A stretch of DNA of 64,000 bases from JAVVWB01 sp036652335 (lineage in GTDB: Bacteria > Synergistota > Synergistia > Synergistales > Synergistaceae). Both the position numbers and the translations under genes were made by a program. The stretch is taken from contig JAVVWB010000004.1 of assembly GCA_036652335.1 (NCBI GenBank), positions 87,821 to 151,820 on the forward strand, written 5' to 3'. Positions 8,156-16,789 of this stretch are shown piece by piece. The notes beneath the pieces are model-generated. The model saw nothing but the letters and a program-made list of their open reading frames with translations, was not told the origin of the DNA and made no database searches. The number at the start of each line of letters is the position of its first letter. The stretch's first letter is position 1.

Positions 8156-9517
8156 ATGACAAGAGGTAAAATTAAGTTTTCTTTTGGCGCATCACTAAAG
8201 AATTTTACTATAGAATCTCTTAGATTAAAGGAAAATTATGAAGAACATTGTAAAGAGATAGCATCAATTTTTGCGAATATGACCTCAAGTGACTTTGGCT
8301 TCGGTTGGCTCTCTCTCCCTTATTCTAAAACGGATGAAATAAAAAAAATTGCAAGTAGATTAAAGGGATATGATTCTGTAATTCAAATTGGAATTGGCGG
8401 ATCTGCCCTAGGAAACTTAATGTTAAAAGAGATGTTTTGTGGAGTCTACCCAAATGAAAAATCCACAGAATTTCCTAAGTTTTACGTTGCGGATAACCCT
8501 GATCCAGATAAAATCAATGAATTATGGAGTCTAGTTAAAGACGTAAAAACGGCATTAATTGTAGTAAGTAAATCTGGAAACACAGCCGAGACTATGTCGC
8601 AGTTTCTTTGGTTTCTGGATAAATTTGAGCGGGAAAATAAGAACATTCAAGATAGCATTGTAATTATAACTGATGAGAACAACGGTGTCTTACGTCGTTT
8701 TGTTGAAGAGACATCTTGTGACTCGCTGGTTATCCCAGAATCTGTCGGGGGGAGGTATTCTGTCCTTTCTGCTGTTGGGCTACTCTCAGCTTCAATTCTT
8801 GGCATTGATATTGACGCTCTTCTACTGGGAGCAAAAGAAATGAAGGAAAAGCTAGAGTCATCATTTTCTATTGAAAATAACCCAGCATGGTTCTTAGCTT
8901 CTTTGTGTCTATATCACGATAAAATAGGACGGCCAATGCTTGTTACAATGCCTTACTCAAGTAATATGTCCTACTTCTCTGAGTGGTATGCACAGCTTTG
9001 GGGTGAAAGTCTTGGTAAAAAATTTCGAGGCACAACTCCTGTTAGAGCATTGGGTGCGATAGATCAACATTCTCAAATTCAATTATATACTCAAGGACCG
9101 GATGATAAATTTTTTATCATATTTACCGTAGAGACAAAGAAAACATTGCTCTCTATTCCTTTATCTAAAAGAAAATCCTTATTGCCACTCTCATATATGA
9201 GTGGATGTGATTTTGGTAATCTGTTGAACCTAGAAGCGTTTAGTAGTGCAGCAAGTATTGCTAAGGCGGGTAAACCGGTTGTCTTAATAAATATTCCAGA
9301 ATTATCTCCACAATTTGTAGGTGAATTAATATTTTTCTGCGAATATTTAACTGCTTTTGTGGGATACCTGATGGGAATAAATCCGTTTGACCAACCTGGT
9401 GTTGAACAGGGGAAAAATTACACCTACGGTTTGCTAAGAAGAGAAGGATATAATGCTGAAGAACAAGAAGCTTCTCAATGGAGTTCTTTGATTTCTCAAA
9501 ATGAAATTTATATTTAA
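8156..9517 (+). CDS. pgi: Glucose-6-phosphate isomerase
   Basis: Interconverts glucose 6-phosphate and fructose 6-phosphate in glycolysis/gluconeogenesis. The 453-residue length matches the shorter bacterial class. IGIGGSALGN (about residue 77) binds the phosphate, SKSGNTAET is the SIS-domain signature, GGRYSVLSAVG carries active-site residues, and QLWGESLGKK and the terminal FDQPGVEQGK supply the catalytic glutamate and lysine regions. TAGGAGGTGAG lies eight bases before the ATG. A large hairpin follows the stop. Confidence 0.96.
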   Translation: MTRGKIKFSFGASLKNFTIESLRLKENYEEHCKEIASIFANMTSSDFGFGWLSLPYSKTDEIKKIASRLKGYDSVIQIGIGGSALGNLMLKEMFCGVYPNEKSTEFPKFYVADNPDPDKINELWSLVKDVKTALIVVSKSGNTAETMSQFLWFLDKFERENKNIQDSIVIITDENNGVLRRFVEETSCDSLVIPESVGGRYSVLSAVGLLSASILGIDIDALLLGAKEMKEKLESSFSIENNPAWFLASLCLYHDKIGRPMLVTMPYSSNMSYFSEWYAQLWGESLGKKFRGTTPVRALGAIDQHSQIQLYTQGPDDKFFIIFTVETKKTLLSIPLSKRKSLLPLSYMSGCDFGNLLNLEAFSSAASIAKAGKPVVLINIPELSPQFVGELIFFCEYLTAFVGYLMGINPFDQPGVEQGKNYTYGLLRREGYNAEEQEASQWSSLISQNEIYI

Positions 9518-9523
9518 ATTAAA

Positions 9524-9569
9524 ATTAGCACAAAAGAACCTGTAAAAATGCAGGTGCTTTTGTGCTAAT
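9524..9569. terminator. Bidirectional hairpin between pgi and the convergent small ORF
   Basis: ATTAGCACAAAAG plus ACCTG pairs with CAGGT plus CTTTTGTGCTAAT around an eight-base loop, about 18 bp with one internal mismatch. There is no long T-run on the plus side, but A/T-rich flanks lie on both sides. The stop codon of the minus-strand ORF is inside the stem. Confidence 0.75.
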
Positions 9570-9753
9570 TCGATATTTGTAATTCTATAAATTGTCCCTG
9601 CAAATTCCAACTTTTTTCTATGATATTGGCTGTTTCACCATGTTGTTTCCATGGCAACATATTTGCTTCTCCAAAAGCATCTACAATCGCAATAAATCTT
9701 GACCCACTATCATCAATGTATAGGTACACTCCCTCTGGTTGTTGTTTTGCCAT
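9565..9753 (-). CDS. Hypothetical 62-residue protein
   Basis: Short minus-strand ORF with a very good GGAGGTAG site just upstream of its ATG (complement of 9754-9768), which supports translation. The product is soluble-looking with no membrane segment or cysteine; it has GVYLYIDDSGSRFIAIVDAF and MLPWKQHGE. I do not recognise a family. It is convergent with pgi and shares its terminator, and lies 74 bases downstream of dpaL in the same orientation. A TATAAT on the minus strand (9800-9805) might give it its own promoter, though I see no matching -35 box. Confidence 0.6.
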   Translation of the reverse strand: MAKQQPEGVYLYIDDSGSRFIAIVDAFGEANMLPWKQHGETANIIEKSWNLQGQFIELQISN

Positions 9754-9827
9754 TTGGCTACCTCCATCAATTCTAACTTTTAGAAAAAATTAAATGTATA
9801 TTATACGAAATAATTTCAATAAAAATG

Positions 9828-11051
9828 CTAAGAAGAATAATGCCCTTTCCATACTATATTCATATAGTTTTCTGGATCAGTATCTCCCTCAGTAGAAAAA
9901 AGGAGAACTCTAGCTGTGTTATCAAGTTTTAAATAATCTCTGAGTTTATTAAGTCTCGGATCAGTCATTATTTGATATAAAGTCCCTAATGGTAGAGAGC
10001 CTGATTCTCCAGAGATAATCCTTTTGTCATTGCTAATTGGCGAGGATAAAATCCTTATCCCATTTGCACTTACCCAATCTGGTAATGATACAAAAACGCA
10101 TACATGTTTCTGTAATATCTCCCAAGCAACAGGATTGACCTCACCACAGGCTAATCCTGCCATAATAGTATCCATGTCAGTCCTAACACTAATCAGTTGG
10201 TGATTCGGTGTTAAACTTGATCTATAAATGCAATTAGCTTTATTTGGTTCAACTATTATAAACTTAGGGGTATTCTCTGAATATATATTTCTAAAATATT
10301 CAACAATGCTCCCTGCAAATGAACCTACTCCTGCTTGTAAAAATATATGGGTAGGTTGTCTCTCATTCAAATTATTAATTTGAGCATTTGCCTCATGAGC
10401 CATTGTTGTATAGCCTTGCATTATTGATTGAGGTATTTCTTTATTCATTCCCTCAATGCAAGTATCCTGTAAAAATATACCATTTTTATCTGTTTTTGAT
10501 AAGGCAAAAGCTTTTAATACACATTGATCGTAATTTAAACTTTCTGTATATACGCAAGAATTTTGTGACTTTATATTATTTATGCGAGTTTGAGTTGTAC
10601 CTTTAGGAACTAATACAACAGAATTTGCTCCCAACAAACGAGCAAACCATGCAACTCCTCTACCGTGGTTGCCGTCAGTTGCAGTATAAAATGTTATTTT
10701 TGAAAGGGATTCTTTTGTGGCATTGTTATATAAAGCTTCAAATCGTATTGGGCTAGTTATATTAAATCGTGATGTCAATTCCTTGGCTATAGCAAAAGAA
10801 CATCCTAATGATTTAAATGAATTAAGCCCAAACCGATAAGATTCATCTTTTACAAATATCCTTGAAAGGTTAAGCTTTTTTGCTAAACACGATAAATCTA
10901 CAAGGGGTGTTTTATTATACCCTGGTATACTTAAATGAAACTCATGACTTTGTCTGATGCTTTCTTTTGTTATAAAAGGTGAAACAGTGGAAGCAGAATT
11001 ATCCTCAATATTATTTATGTTCCATTTTATTTTATCTTCAAGATTTTTCAT
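9828..11051 (-). CDS. dpaL: Diaminopropionate ammonia-lyase
   Basis: PLP-dependent lyase (YgeX/DpaL family) that breaks 2,3-diaminopropionate into pyruvate and ammonia. About 407 residues in fold-type II. The PLP lysine lies in the RFGLNSFKSLG segment, substrate-side TATDGNHGRGVAWFARLLG follows, and FLQAGVGSFAGSI forms the phosphate-binding glycine loop; MAGLACGEVNPVAWEIL and SGESG continue the family pattern. The longest ORF starts at 11057, but the ATG at 11051 is better spaced from AAGGCGGG. The gene stands alone on the minus strand within an accessory-looking strip. It suggests use of non-protein amino acids, consistent with an amino-acid fermenter. Confidence 0.9.
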   Translation of the reverse strand: MKNLEDKIKWNINNIEDNSASTVSPFITKESIRQSHEFHLSIPGYNKTPLVDLSCLAKKLNLSRIFVKDESYRFGLNSFKSLGCSFAIAKELTSRFNITSPIRFEALYNNATKESLSKITFYTATDGNHGRGVAWFARLLGANSVVLVPKGTTQTRINNIKSQNSCVYTESLNYDQCVLKAFALSKTDKNGIFLQDTCIEGMNKEIPQSIMQGYTTMAHEANAQINNLNERQPTHIFLQAGVGSFAGSIVEYFRNIYSENTPKFIIVEPNKANCIYRSSLTPNHQLISVRTDMDTIMAGLACGEVNPVAWEILQKHVCVFVSLPDWVSANGIRILSSPISNDKRIISGESGSLPLGTLYQIMTDPRLNKLRDYLKLDNTARVLLFSTEGDTDPENYMNIVWKGHYSS

Positions 11052-11509
11052 TTCCATCCCGCCTTACAAATTCAATAGTAGTATTATACATTATGCTTGA
11101 TGAGAAAATCGATTTTTTTACATAGAGTATAAAAACTAGAGAAAGTTAGGTATGTTAAATGCAGAAAAAATCCATTTTTAATAAAATAATGAGAAGTATT
11201 TGATAAAGGAATTAGTTTGACTAGTTGTGTTTTTGGCAAAAATAAATATATAAATAGATAAAATCAATCTTTAGGGAGAATGAAAGTCCTGTTTATCACA
11301 GGATATTAATATATTTGGGTTCAACTATCTAATATCAAATGGTCCATGAGGTAAAATTTAGAGGTTCTATTGATACGTATAAGCCTATAACAGGACTTAA
11401 AGAGTACATGTGCTTATTTATATATTATCCTTGGTATATTATTTTTCTTATTTGTATGGATTTTTGGTGAGTAATATTGTAGTTAAATATCTAGAAGAAG
11501 GTGACGCTT
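11052..11509. other. Non-coding stretch of about 460 bases
   Basis: No convincing gene. A TATAAT in minus orientation (11083-11088) could be the dpaL -10 box, without a clear -35. A diverged copy of the tRNA-Val 3' flank occupies 11286-11343. The rest is AT-rich without recognised structure. Confidence 0.6.
11286..11343. repeat. Diverged direct repeat, copy 1 (decayed tRNA-Val 3' flank)
   Basis: Aligns without gaps over 58 bases with 11755-11812, 44 identical by hand count. It keeps the terminator-like core (CCTGTTT-TCACAGG) and ends at the position matching the tRNA 3' end. Beyond it no convincing tRNA body remains. Confidence 0.7.
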
Positions 11510-11695
11510 ATGTTAGAATTACGTGATATTGATGTGGCTGTATATGCTGCAGGGCACAATAATTTAACGGAAGAGTTATCTGATAAAGAGTTCAAAGAAG
11601 AAGATTTTGATTATGATCTAGAGGACCACACAGTTAAAAATGTCATCCTTTTTCTTGTCTCTTTAAGTATAATTTTTATTGTTTTTTTCGAATAG
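11510..11695 (+). CDS. Small membrane-anchored protein, unknown function
   Basis: A 61-residue ORF starting at ATG 11510 after GAAGAAGGTGA. The N-terminal two thirds are strongly acidic (LSDKEFKEEDFDYDLED) and the C-terminus is one hydrophobic helix (NVILFLVSLSIIFIVFF) ending within two residues of the stop, so it would be a tail-anchored small protein. It lies between the two direct-repeat copies and is followed by a terminator-like hairpin, which supports expression. I recognise no family. Confidence 0.55.
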   Translation: MLELRDIDVAVYAAGHNNLTEELSDKEFKEEDFDYDLEDHTVKNVILFLVSLSIIFIVFFE

Positions 11696-11742
11696 AAAAT
11701 AAGTTGAAAGTCGCTCTTAGGAGTGGCATATAACTTATTTAC
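11696..11742 (+). terminator. Hairpin after the small membrane ORF
   Basis: AAATAAGTT pairs with AACTTATTT, with an inner GTCGCTC/GAGTGGC stem. There is no strong T-tract beyond the stem's own A/T arm. Confidence 0.6.
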
Positions 11743-11749
11743 AAACAGC

Positions 11750-11777
11750 AAAAAGCCCTGTTTGTCACAGGGCTTTT
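11750..11777 (-). terminator. Terminator of tRNA-Val (minus strand)
   Basis: AAAAGCCCTG / CAGGGCTTTT stem with a seven-base loop, reading into T residues on the minus strand, about 30 bases beyond the tRNA 3' end. Confidence 0.85.
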
Positions 11778-11812
11778 ATATATATGCTTTGAACCATTTA
11801 ATATTAAGTGGT
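11755..11812. repeat. Direct repeat, copy 2 (tRNA-Val 3' flank)
   Basis: Intact partner of 11286-11343. It covers the terminator, the spacer and the CCA plus discriminator of tRNA-Val. Confidence 0.7.
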
Positions 11813-11883
11813 GGGAGATAAAGGAATCGAACCTTCGACAGCCACCGTGTGAGGATGGAGCTCTACCTCTGAGCTAATCTCCC
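11809..11883 (-). tRNA. tRNA-Val (anticodon CAC)
   Basis: On the minus strand GGGAGAT pairs with ATCTCCC. The D arm is GCTC/GAGC, the anticodon stem CCATC/GGTGG closes loop CTCACAC, and the T loop is TTCGATT. CCA is encoded. Confidence 0.93.
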
Positions 11884-12011
11884 ATGAACAATTGAAAATT
11901 ATACTTGTATTTAGAAAATTTTACAAGCTATTGTATACTATTATGCAAGGTATGGTAATATACTATATTAGATTTAAAAATAGTTCTTATATATACAGGG
12001 AGATGAACGAA

Positions 12012-12845
12012 ATGATAACATGTTCAAAAATGAATGGAAATGGGAATGATTTCTTAATTATAAATAATATGGATTTAAAGTATGACACAAGTACTTTAAT
12101 AGGTTTAACAAAGAAAATATGCAGAAGAAGAGAATCAATTGGTGCTGATGGACTTTTGGTCGTTGAACCATCAAATGTACATGCATTTAAAATGCGCTTA
12201 ATAAATAGGGATGGCGTCGAGGGTGAGATGTGTGGAAATGGTGCTAGATGCATGGCAAGATATGCCTATGAAAAGAAAATTATTGATGATAAAAAAATGA
12301 CCTTTGAGACCCTTGGCGGAGATGTAGAAGCAGAGGTAAATGGGAATCGAGTTATATTAAAATTAGCAGAAGTCGACTTAGATAATGCAGTTGTTGACAA
12401 GATGGATCAGGTAGGAGATTTTAATTTTAGTTATACCTATATGGTTGTTGGTGTCCCTCACGTTGTGATTTTTGAAAGTATTCGCCGTAGTGATGACGAA
12501 TACCGCAAGTATGGAAGGCTTATAAGAAATAGGCTCGACTTATTTCCAGAAGGTGCTAATGTTAATTTCGTTGTGGCAAGGGAAGACAAGAAAGACACCT
12601 TAGATGTGGTTACTTATGAAAGAGGAGTCGAAGATTTGACGTTATCATGCGGTACCGGGTCAACAGCAAGTGCAATTGCATCCGTTCTTATCGGTTTAAC
12701 TGGACCGAATGTTGATGTCTTCAATCCAGGAGGGCTTAATAAAGTTTCTATAAAATTTGAGTCTAGTAACAAAATTGTTCCAAAGTTAGAGGGCGGGGCA
12801 CTTCTTGTAGCGGATTTGACTTTAACTGAAGAAGCTTTGGCGTAA
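12012..12845 (+). CDS. dapF: Diaminopimelate epimerase
   Basis: Converts LL- to meso-diaminopimelate, for lysine and peptidoglycan. The 277 residues fit the family. Both catalytic cysteines are visible: MCGNGARC in the first half and LSCGTGS near residue 210. MNGNGNDFLIINN is the N-terminal signature. The longest ORF begins at 11892, but CAGGGAG at 11996-12002 points to ATG 12012; the extra 40 residues would be untypical. lepB follows 34 bases later. With lysC and asd further on, the window covers several steps of the DAP route. Confidence 0.94.
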   Translation: MITCSKMNGNGNDFLIINNMDLKYDTSTLIGLTKKICRRRESIGADGLLVVEPSNVHAFKMRLINRDGVEGEMCGNGARCMARYAYEKKIIDDKKMTFETLGGDVEAEVNGNRVILKLAEVDLDNAVVDKMDQVGDFNFSYTYMVVGVPHVVIFESIRRSDDEYRKYGRLIRNRLDLFPEGANVNFVVAREDKKDTLDVVTYERGVEDLTLSCGTGSTASAIASVLIGLTGPNVDVFNPGGLNKVSIKFESSNKIVPKLEGGALLVADLTLTEEALA

Positions 12846-12879
12846 CACTATATACAAAATAATTTGGGGGAATTTTAAA

Positions 12880-13395
12880 ATGCCTAAACCATGGTGGAGA
12901 GAAACAGTAGAAACGGTACTTTGGGCCCTAGTTTTGGCCTTTATATTAAGGACATTTATTATTCAAGCATTCTGGATCCCGAGTGGTTCAATGATACCTA
13001 CTTTAGAAGTTGGAGATAGAGTACTTGTTTTGAAATTTTGGTATAAATTACCTGGTATAGATTTGAAACGCGGTGATATTGTTGTCTTCAAATACCCTGT
13101 TGACCCAAGACGAGATTTTGTAAAAAGAATAGTTGGTTTACCAGGGGATAAAGTGGAAATAAAAGATGGAACAGTGTTTATCAATGACAAGGAACTTTTT
13201 GAGCCATATGTAAAAAATATGGATACTTATGATATGGAGGCACAACTTATCCCTGATAATAAATATTTCTGTCTAGGTGACAATAGGCCGAATTCTCAAG
13301 ATGGTCGTTTCTGGGGATATGTACCCAAAAATTTCTTTAAAGGGCCCGCTGTATTTAGATATTGGCCACTTAACAGAATAGGATTAATACAGTAA
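12880..13395 (+). CDS. lepB: Signal peptidase I
   Basis: Membrane-anchored Ser/Lys protease that removes signal peptides. 171 residues with one N-terminal membrane helix (about 10-30). The catalytic serine is S37 in IPSGSMIPTL and the general-base lysine is K82 in RDFVKRIVG; LGDNRPNSQDGRFWG is box E. The single-span, short form resembles Gram-positive SipS-type enzymes. The stop overlaps the ylqF start. The order lepB-ylqF-rnhB is a classic Firmicute-type arrangement. Confidence 0.95.
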   Translation: MPKPWWRETVETVLWALVLAFILRTFIIQAFWIPSGSMIPTLEVGDRVLVLKFWYKLPGIDLKRGDIVVFKYPVDPRRDFVKRIVGLPGDKVEIKDGTVFINDKELFEPYVKNMDTYDMEAQLIPDNKYFCLGDNRPNSQDGRFWGYVPKNFFKGPAVFRYWPLNRIGLIQ

Positions 13396-14228
13396 TGGGG
13401 CGTACAGTATGGTATCCTGGTCATATGGCGAAAGGCAAGAGACAACTCGAAGCTCTTGCAAAAAACATAGACCTACTGATTGAAGTTAGAGATGCAAGAG
13501 CACCAAGTTTGACATCCTCACCATTGCTAAATCTTTTTGCACCTAAAATACAATTAATGGTGGTCCTTTCTAAAGCTGACCTAGCTGATGATAAAATTAC
13601 ACAACTTTGGACAGAGTCATTGAAGAAAAAGGGATTTTTGACATGGCCACTTGATCTTAGAAAAGGTGGTATGTCAAAAGTAAAAAAGACATTATCTGAA
13701 AAAAAACCACAATTTAGAGATCTAAGAATGGCTGTCGTAGGGACACCAAATGTGGGAAAGTCGATGTTAATAAATCAGCTTGTGGGTAGAAAGGCTGCCC
13801 CTGTTGGTGGAATTCCAGGTATAACTAAAGGTGTATCATGGTTTAAGGGACAAGGGTATCTCCTTGTTGATTCACCTGGTATACTTGACCCTCACAGTGA
13901 TTCCAGAGCTCATCGCTTAATTTCTTGGATTGGTTCTTCTAGAAGTCAGGTCATTGGTAACTGGGAAGAACATGCTAAAGACTGTATGACGTTTATGATA
14001 AAGAAAAATCTATGGTCAGGTGTAGAGAGATCATGGGGAATCGCAGAAGATACAGATACATCCTTATTGCTTGAAAAAGTGGCATGTCGACTAGGTCGAA
14101 TTTTGCCTGGTAACAAACCAGATTTAGAAGGAGCTGGAAAGGCTTTCCTTGATGCATTTGCTACTGGGAAATTGGGTAAAATGAGTTTTGAAAAACCAGG
14201 TGATGCTCCATTGTGGGAATCTTTATGA
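13395..14228 (+). CDS. ylqF: Ribosome biogenesis GTPase YlqF/RbgA
   Basis: Circularly permuted GTPase needed for late 50S assembly. Its motifs run in permuted order: G4 (LSKADL, about residue 55) precedes G1 (GTPNVGKS, about 115), the G2 region (GIPGITKG) and G3 (DSPGIL). WYPGHMAKGKRQL is the usual N-terminus and the C-terminal helical domain is present. 277 residues. It starts on the A of the lepB stop and ends in TGA overlapping the next ATG. Confidence 0.95.
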   Translation: MGRTVWYPGHMAKGKRQLEALAKNIDLLIEVRDARAPSLTSSPLLNLFAPKIQLMVVLSKADLADDKITQLWTESLKKKGFLTWPLDLRKGGMSKVKKTLSEKKPQFRDLRMAVVGTPNVGKSMLINQLVGRKAAPVGGIPGITKGVSWFKGQGYLLVDSPGILDPHSDSRAHRLISWIGSSRSQVIGNWEEHAKDCMTFMIKKNLWSGVERSWGIAEDTDTSLLLEKVACRLGRILPGNKPDLEGAGKAFLDAFATGKLGKMSFEKPGDAPLWESL

Positions 14229-14809
14229 TTTCAGAAACGAGGAAAATGTATATAGCAGGTACTGATGAAGCAGGTAGAGGCCCTTTAGCCGGACCTGTTG
14301 TTGCAGCTGCCGCTATTTTAACGAATGAACAACGTAAAATTTTGATAGATATGGGACTAAATGATTCAAAAAAAGTTTCTCCTAAACTAAGAGAGACTCT
14401 TTTTATTAAGATGTGTGAAATGGGTGTGCTTTGGAAAGCACAAGCGGCAACAAATACAAAAATTGACGATATAAACATACTCCAGGCTTCACTATGGTGC
14501 ATGAAGAAATCTGTATATAAGTTACCCCAAATTCCTAGTTTAGTTTTGGTTGACGGAAATAAACTTATATCAGATTTTACAATTAATCAGAAGTGTATTG
14601 TAAAAGGAGATTCAAGAGTTCCTGTAATTGCAGCCGCATCAATAGTTGCAAAAGTTTTAAGAGACAAAATAATGTTGCGTTATGATACGCTTTATCCAGG
14701 TTATTCTTTTGCAAAGAATAAAGGTTATCCTTCATTAGAACACAGAAACAAGATATTAGAAATAGGCTATACACCGATACATCGTCTTACATTTTCAGGT
14801 GTTAAATAG
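14225..14809 (+). CDS. rnhB: Ribonuclease HII
   Basis: Cleaves RNA in RNA-DNA hybrids and single ribonucleotides in DNA. The catalytic acidic cluster is evident: GTDEAGRGPLAGPVV (D-E pair), LVDGNKL and AAASIVAKVLRD, then KGYPS and H. The ATG at 14225 overlaps the ylqF TGA; a GTG at 14213 and an ATG at 14246 (after GAGGA) are alternatives. About 194 residues with the first. Confidence 0.93.
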   Translation: MISETRKMYIAGTDEAGRGPLAGPVVAAAAILTNEQRKILIDMGLNDSKKVSPKLRETLFIKMCEMGVLWKAQAATNTKIDDINILQASLWCMKKSVYKLPQIPSLVLVDGNKLISDFTINQKCIVKGDSRVPVIAAASIVAKVLRDKIMLRYDTLYPGYSFAKNKGYPSLEHRNKILEIGYTPIHRLTFSGVK

Positions 14810-14822
14810 GAGAGTGTATTTT

Positions 14823-15278
14823 ATGTCATTGGAGAGAGCACTGTCGGAGTCAATTCAAGATAGTATTCCTAGGGCTTTTTGTAATCACAAGCCTCTTAGT
14901 TTTAATTCTGATATCCCTGAACACCTTAAGCTTGGAATTTTTGGTGAAAATTTAGCAGAGAAATTTCTTCAAGACAATGGATACAAAATTATTGATAGAA
15001 ACAAACGCTATAAAACTGGTGAAATTGATATTATAGCTTTAATTGACAATGAAATTGTTTTTGCCGAGGTAAGAACAAGAAGTGTGAACTCATTAATGCC
15101 ATCAGACAAGACAATTGGACCGTTAAAATTTAAAAAAATGCAACATGCTGCACAAATATGGATTGAGAGTAATTGTTATGATGGATTTTGTAGAATAGAT
15201 CTTATTGCGATAACTATATATCAAGATAATTCACACCGAATTGAACATATAAAGGGTATTACGGAGGTAATGCAATGA
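14823..15278 (+). CDS. UPF0102 (YraN) family endonuclease-like protein
   Basis: YraN/UPF0102 proteins have a restriction-endonuclease-like fold and are of uncertain function. GENLAEKFLQDNGY, the core GEIDIIALIDNEIVFAEVRTR and the CRIDLIAI strand match the family. The product has about 30 extra residues before the usual start. The ATG at 14823 is nine bases after AGGAGA. Its TGA overlaps the comM start, so it is coupled between rnhB and comM as in many bacteria. Confidence 0.88.
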   Translation: MSLERALSESIQDSIPRAFCNHKPLSFNSDIPEHLKLGIFGENLAEKFLQDNGYKIIDRNKRYKTGEIDIIALIDNEIVFAEVRTRSVNSLMPSDKTIGPLKFKKMQHAAQIWIESNCYDGFCRIDLIAITIYQDNSHRIEHIKGITEVMQ

Positions 15279-16789
15279 ATCCAATATCTGGTATAACCTT
15301 AAGGGGTGTCAATGCCTTTCCTGTTGAAGTCGAAGTTGAAACAACGGGAGGGCTCTTTGTTATGTCAATCGTTGGGTTGCCTGATACTGCAGTTAAAGAA
15401 TCGCGTGAAAGAGTTAGAGCGGCGCTGAGAAGTATAGGCGTAAACATAAAAGGAAGAGTCGCAATCAATTTAGCTCCAGCTGATATACCCAAAGAAGGTG
15501 CGTTGCTTGATTTAGCTATTGCAGTGGCAATTGCTGCGTCACAGATTGGATTAAAGGTAAACAAGCCTTCGCTTTTTATGGGTGAACTTGCACTTGATGG
15601 TAGATTGAGAAAAGTTAACGGTGCTGTTGCTGCTGCATTTTTAGCGAGAGAGATGAATCTTGATCTATATATACCAGAAGAAAATGCTTTTGAAGTAGGT
15701 TTAGTAGATGGAGTCAATGCATTTCAAGTTAAAAATTTGAATGATCTTTTTGAACATCTAAGAGGTAATATATCTCTTGCTTCAGTTAATAAAAGTGTTG
15801 TTCATGATGAGATGTCTGTTGTTACCCCTGATTTTTCAGACATAAAAGGGCAATCATACGCAAAAAGAGCTCTTGAAGTCGCTGCTGCAGGTCATCACAA
15901 TTTATTGTTGGTAGGCTCTCCAGGGTCTGGTAAGACAATGTTAGCTAGAGCTTTAAAAGGAATATTACCTCCCCTTTCTGATGATGAATTGATGGAGGTT
16001 CTCTTATTAAAAAGCACAATGGGAGTTAATTTTGCAAACTTGAGAGAAAGGCCTTTCCGCTCTGTGCACCATACAGCTAGTTCTGTTGCTCTTTGTGGGG
16101 GTGGAACACACCTAAAACCTGGAGAAATTAGTTTGGCTTCTTGTGGTGTGCTATTTCTTGATGAGTTCCCTGAGTTTACACGAGATGTTTTAGAAGCTTT
16201 AAGACAGCCACTAGAAGATAGGTGTATAACCGTGAGTCGTGCTGCAGGGAGTGTGACTTATCCAGCTAAAGTTCTATTAGTTGCGGCATGCAATCCGTGT
16301 CCTTGTGGATACGCAGGAGATCCAATTGAAAGATGCACGTGTTCTAATTCTAGTATTGAACGTTACACAAAAAGACTTTCTGGCCCAATATTAGATAGAA
16401 TTGATTTGCATATCTCTGTTCCTCGTTTAATGCCAGAGGAATTGATTAATATTTCTGGTAATTTAGCGGAGAGCAGTCAAGAAATAAGAAAAAGAGTTTG
16501 TAGTGCAAAACTTATCCAAGAAAACCGCTGGAAAAAACATGGTTTCTACAGCAACTCTGAAATTCCAGAAAAAATACTGAGAGAAGAATTAAACCTTGTT
16601 CCTGAGGTAAAAAACTTTATATTGATGACGCTAGGTAAAATAAGACTATCAGGACGCGGTGTCTCCAGAGTCTTACGTGTTTCTAGAACTATAGCCGATT
16701 TAGACAATTCTGAACGTATAGAAATTAAGCATGTTGCAGAGGCATTAAGTTATCGGGAAGGGGAGGCTCTAAGTTGGATGAAACATTAG
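15275..16789 (+). CDS. comM: ComM/YifB family Mg-chelatase-like AAA+ ATPase
   Basis: AAA+ helicase-like protein that promotes branch migration during natural transformation in studied species. 504 residues: N-terminal Lon-like domain (ESRERVRAALRS, NLAPADIPKEG), Walker A GSPGSGKTM (about residue 213), Walker B LFLDEFPEF, a cysteine cluster CNPCPCGY with CTC, and a C-terminal helical lid. It neighbours dprA, and a comF-like gene lies further on, suggesting DNA uptake capacity. Confidence 0.94.
   Translation: MNPISGITLRGVNAFPVEVEVETTGGLFVMSIVGLPDTAVKESRERVRAALRSIGVNIKGRVAINLAPADIPKEGALLDLAIAVAIAASQIGLKVNKPSLFMGELALDGRLRKVNGAVAAAFLAREMNLDLYIPEENAFEVGLVDGVNAFQVKNLNDLFEHLRGNISLASVNKSVVHDEMSVVTPDFSDIKGQSYAKRALEVAAAGHHNLLLVGSPGSGKTMLARALKGILPPLSDDELMEVLLLKSTMGVNFANLRERPFRSVHHTASSVALCGGGTHLKPGEISLASCGVLFLDEFPEFTRDVLEALRQPLEDRCITVSRAAGSVTYPAKVLLVAACNPCPCGYAGDPIERCTCSNSSIERYTKRLSGPILDRIDLHISVPRLMPEELINISGNLAESSQEIRKRVCSAKLIQENRWKKHGFYSNSEIPEKILREELNLVPEVKNFILMTLGKIRLSGRGVSRVLRVSRTIADLDNSERIEIKHVAEALSYREGEALSWMKH

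Noticed and set aside
11900..11925. CodY-box-like sequence upstream of dapF
   Set aside because: About 11 of 15 matches in very AT-rich DNA; no more than expected by chance.
14161..14502. 113-residue minus-strand ORF and other long antisense frames (for example 15259-15717, 46289-46924, 58016-58576)
   Set aside because: They mirror well-supported genes (rnhB, comM, rho, lysC), lack ribosome-binding sites and have no recognisable motifs.
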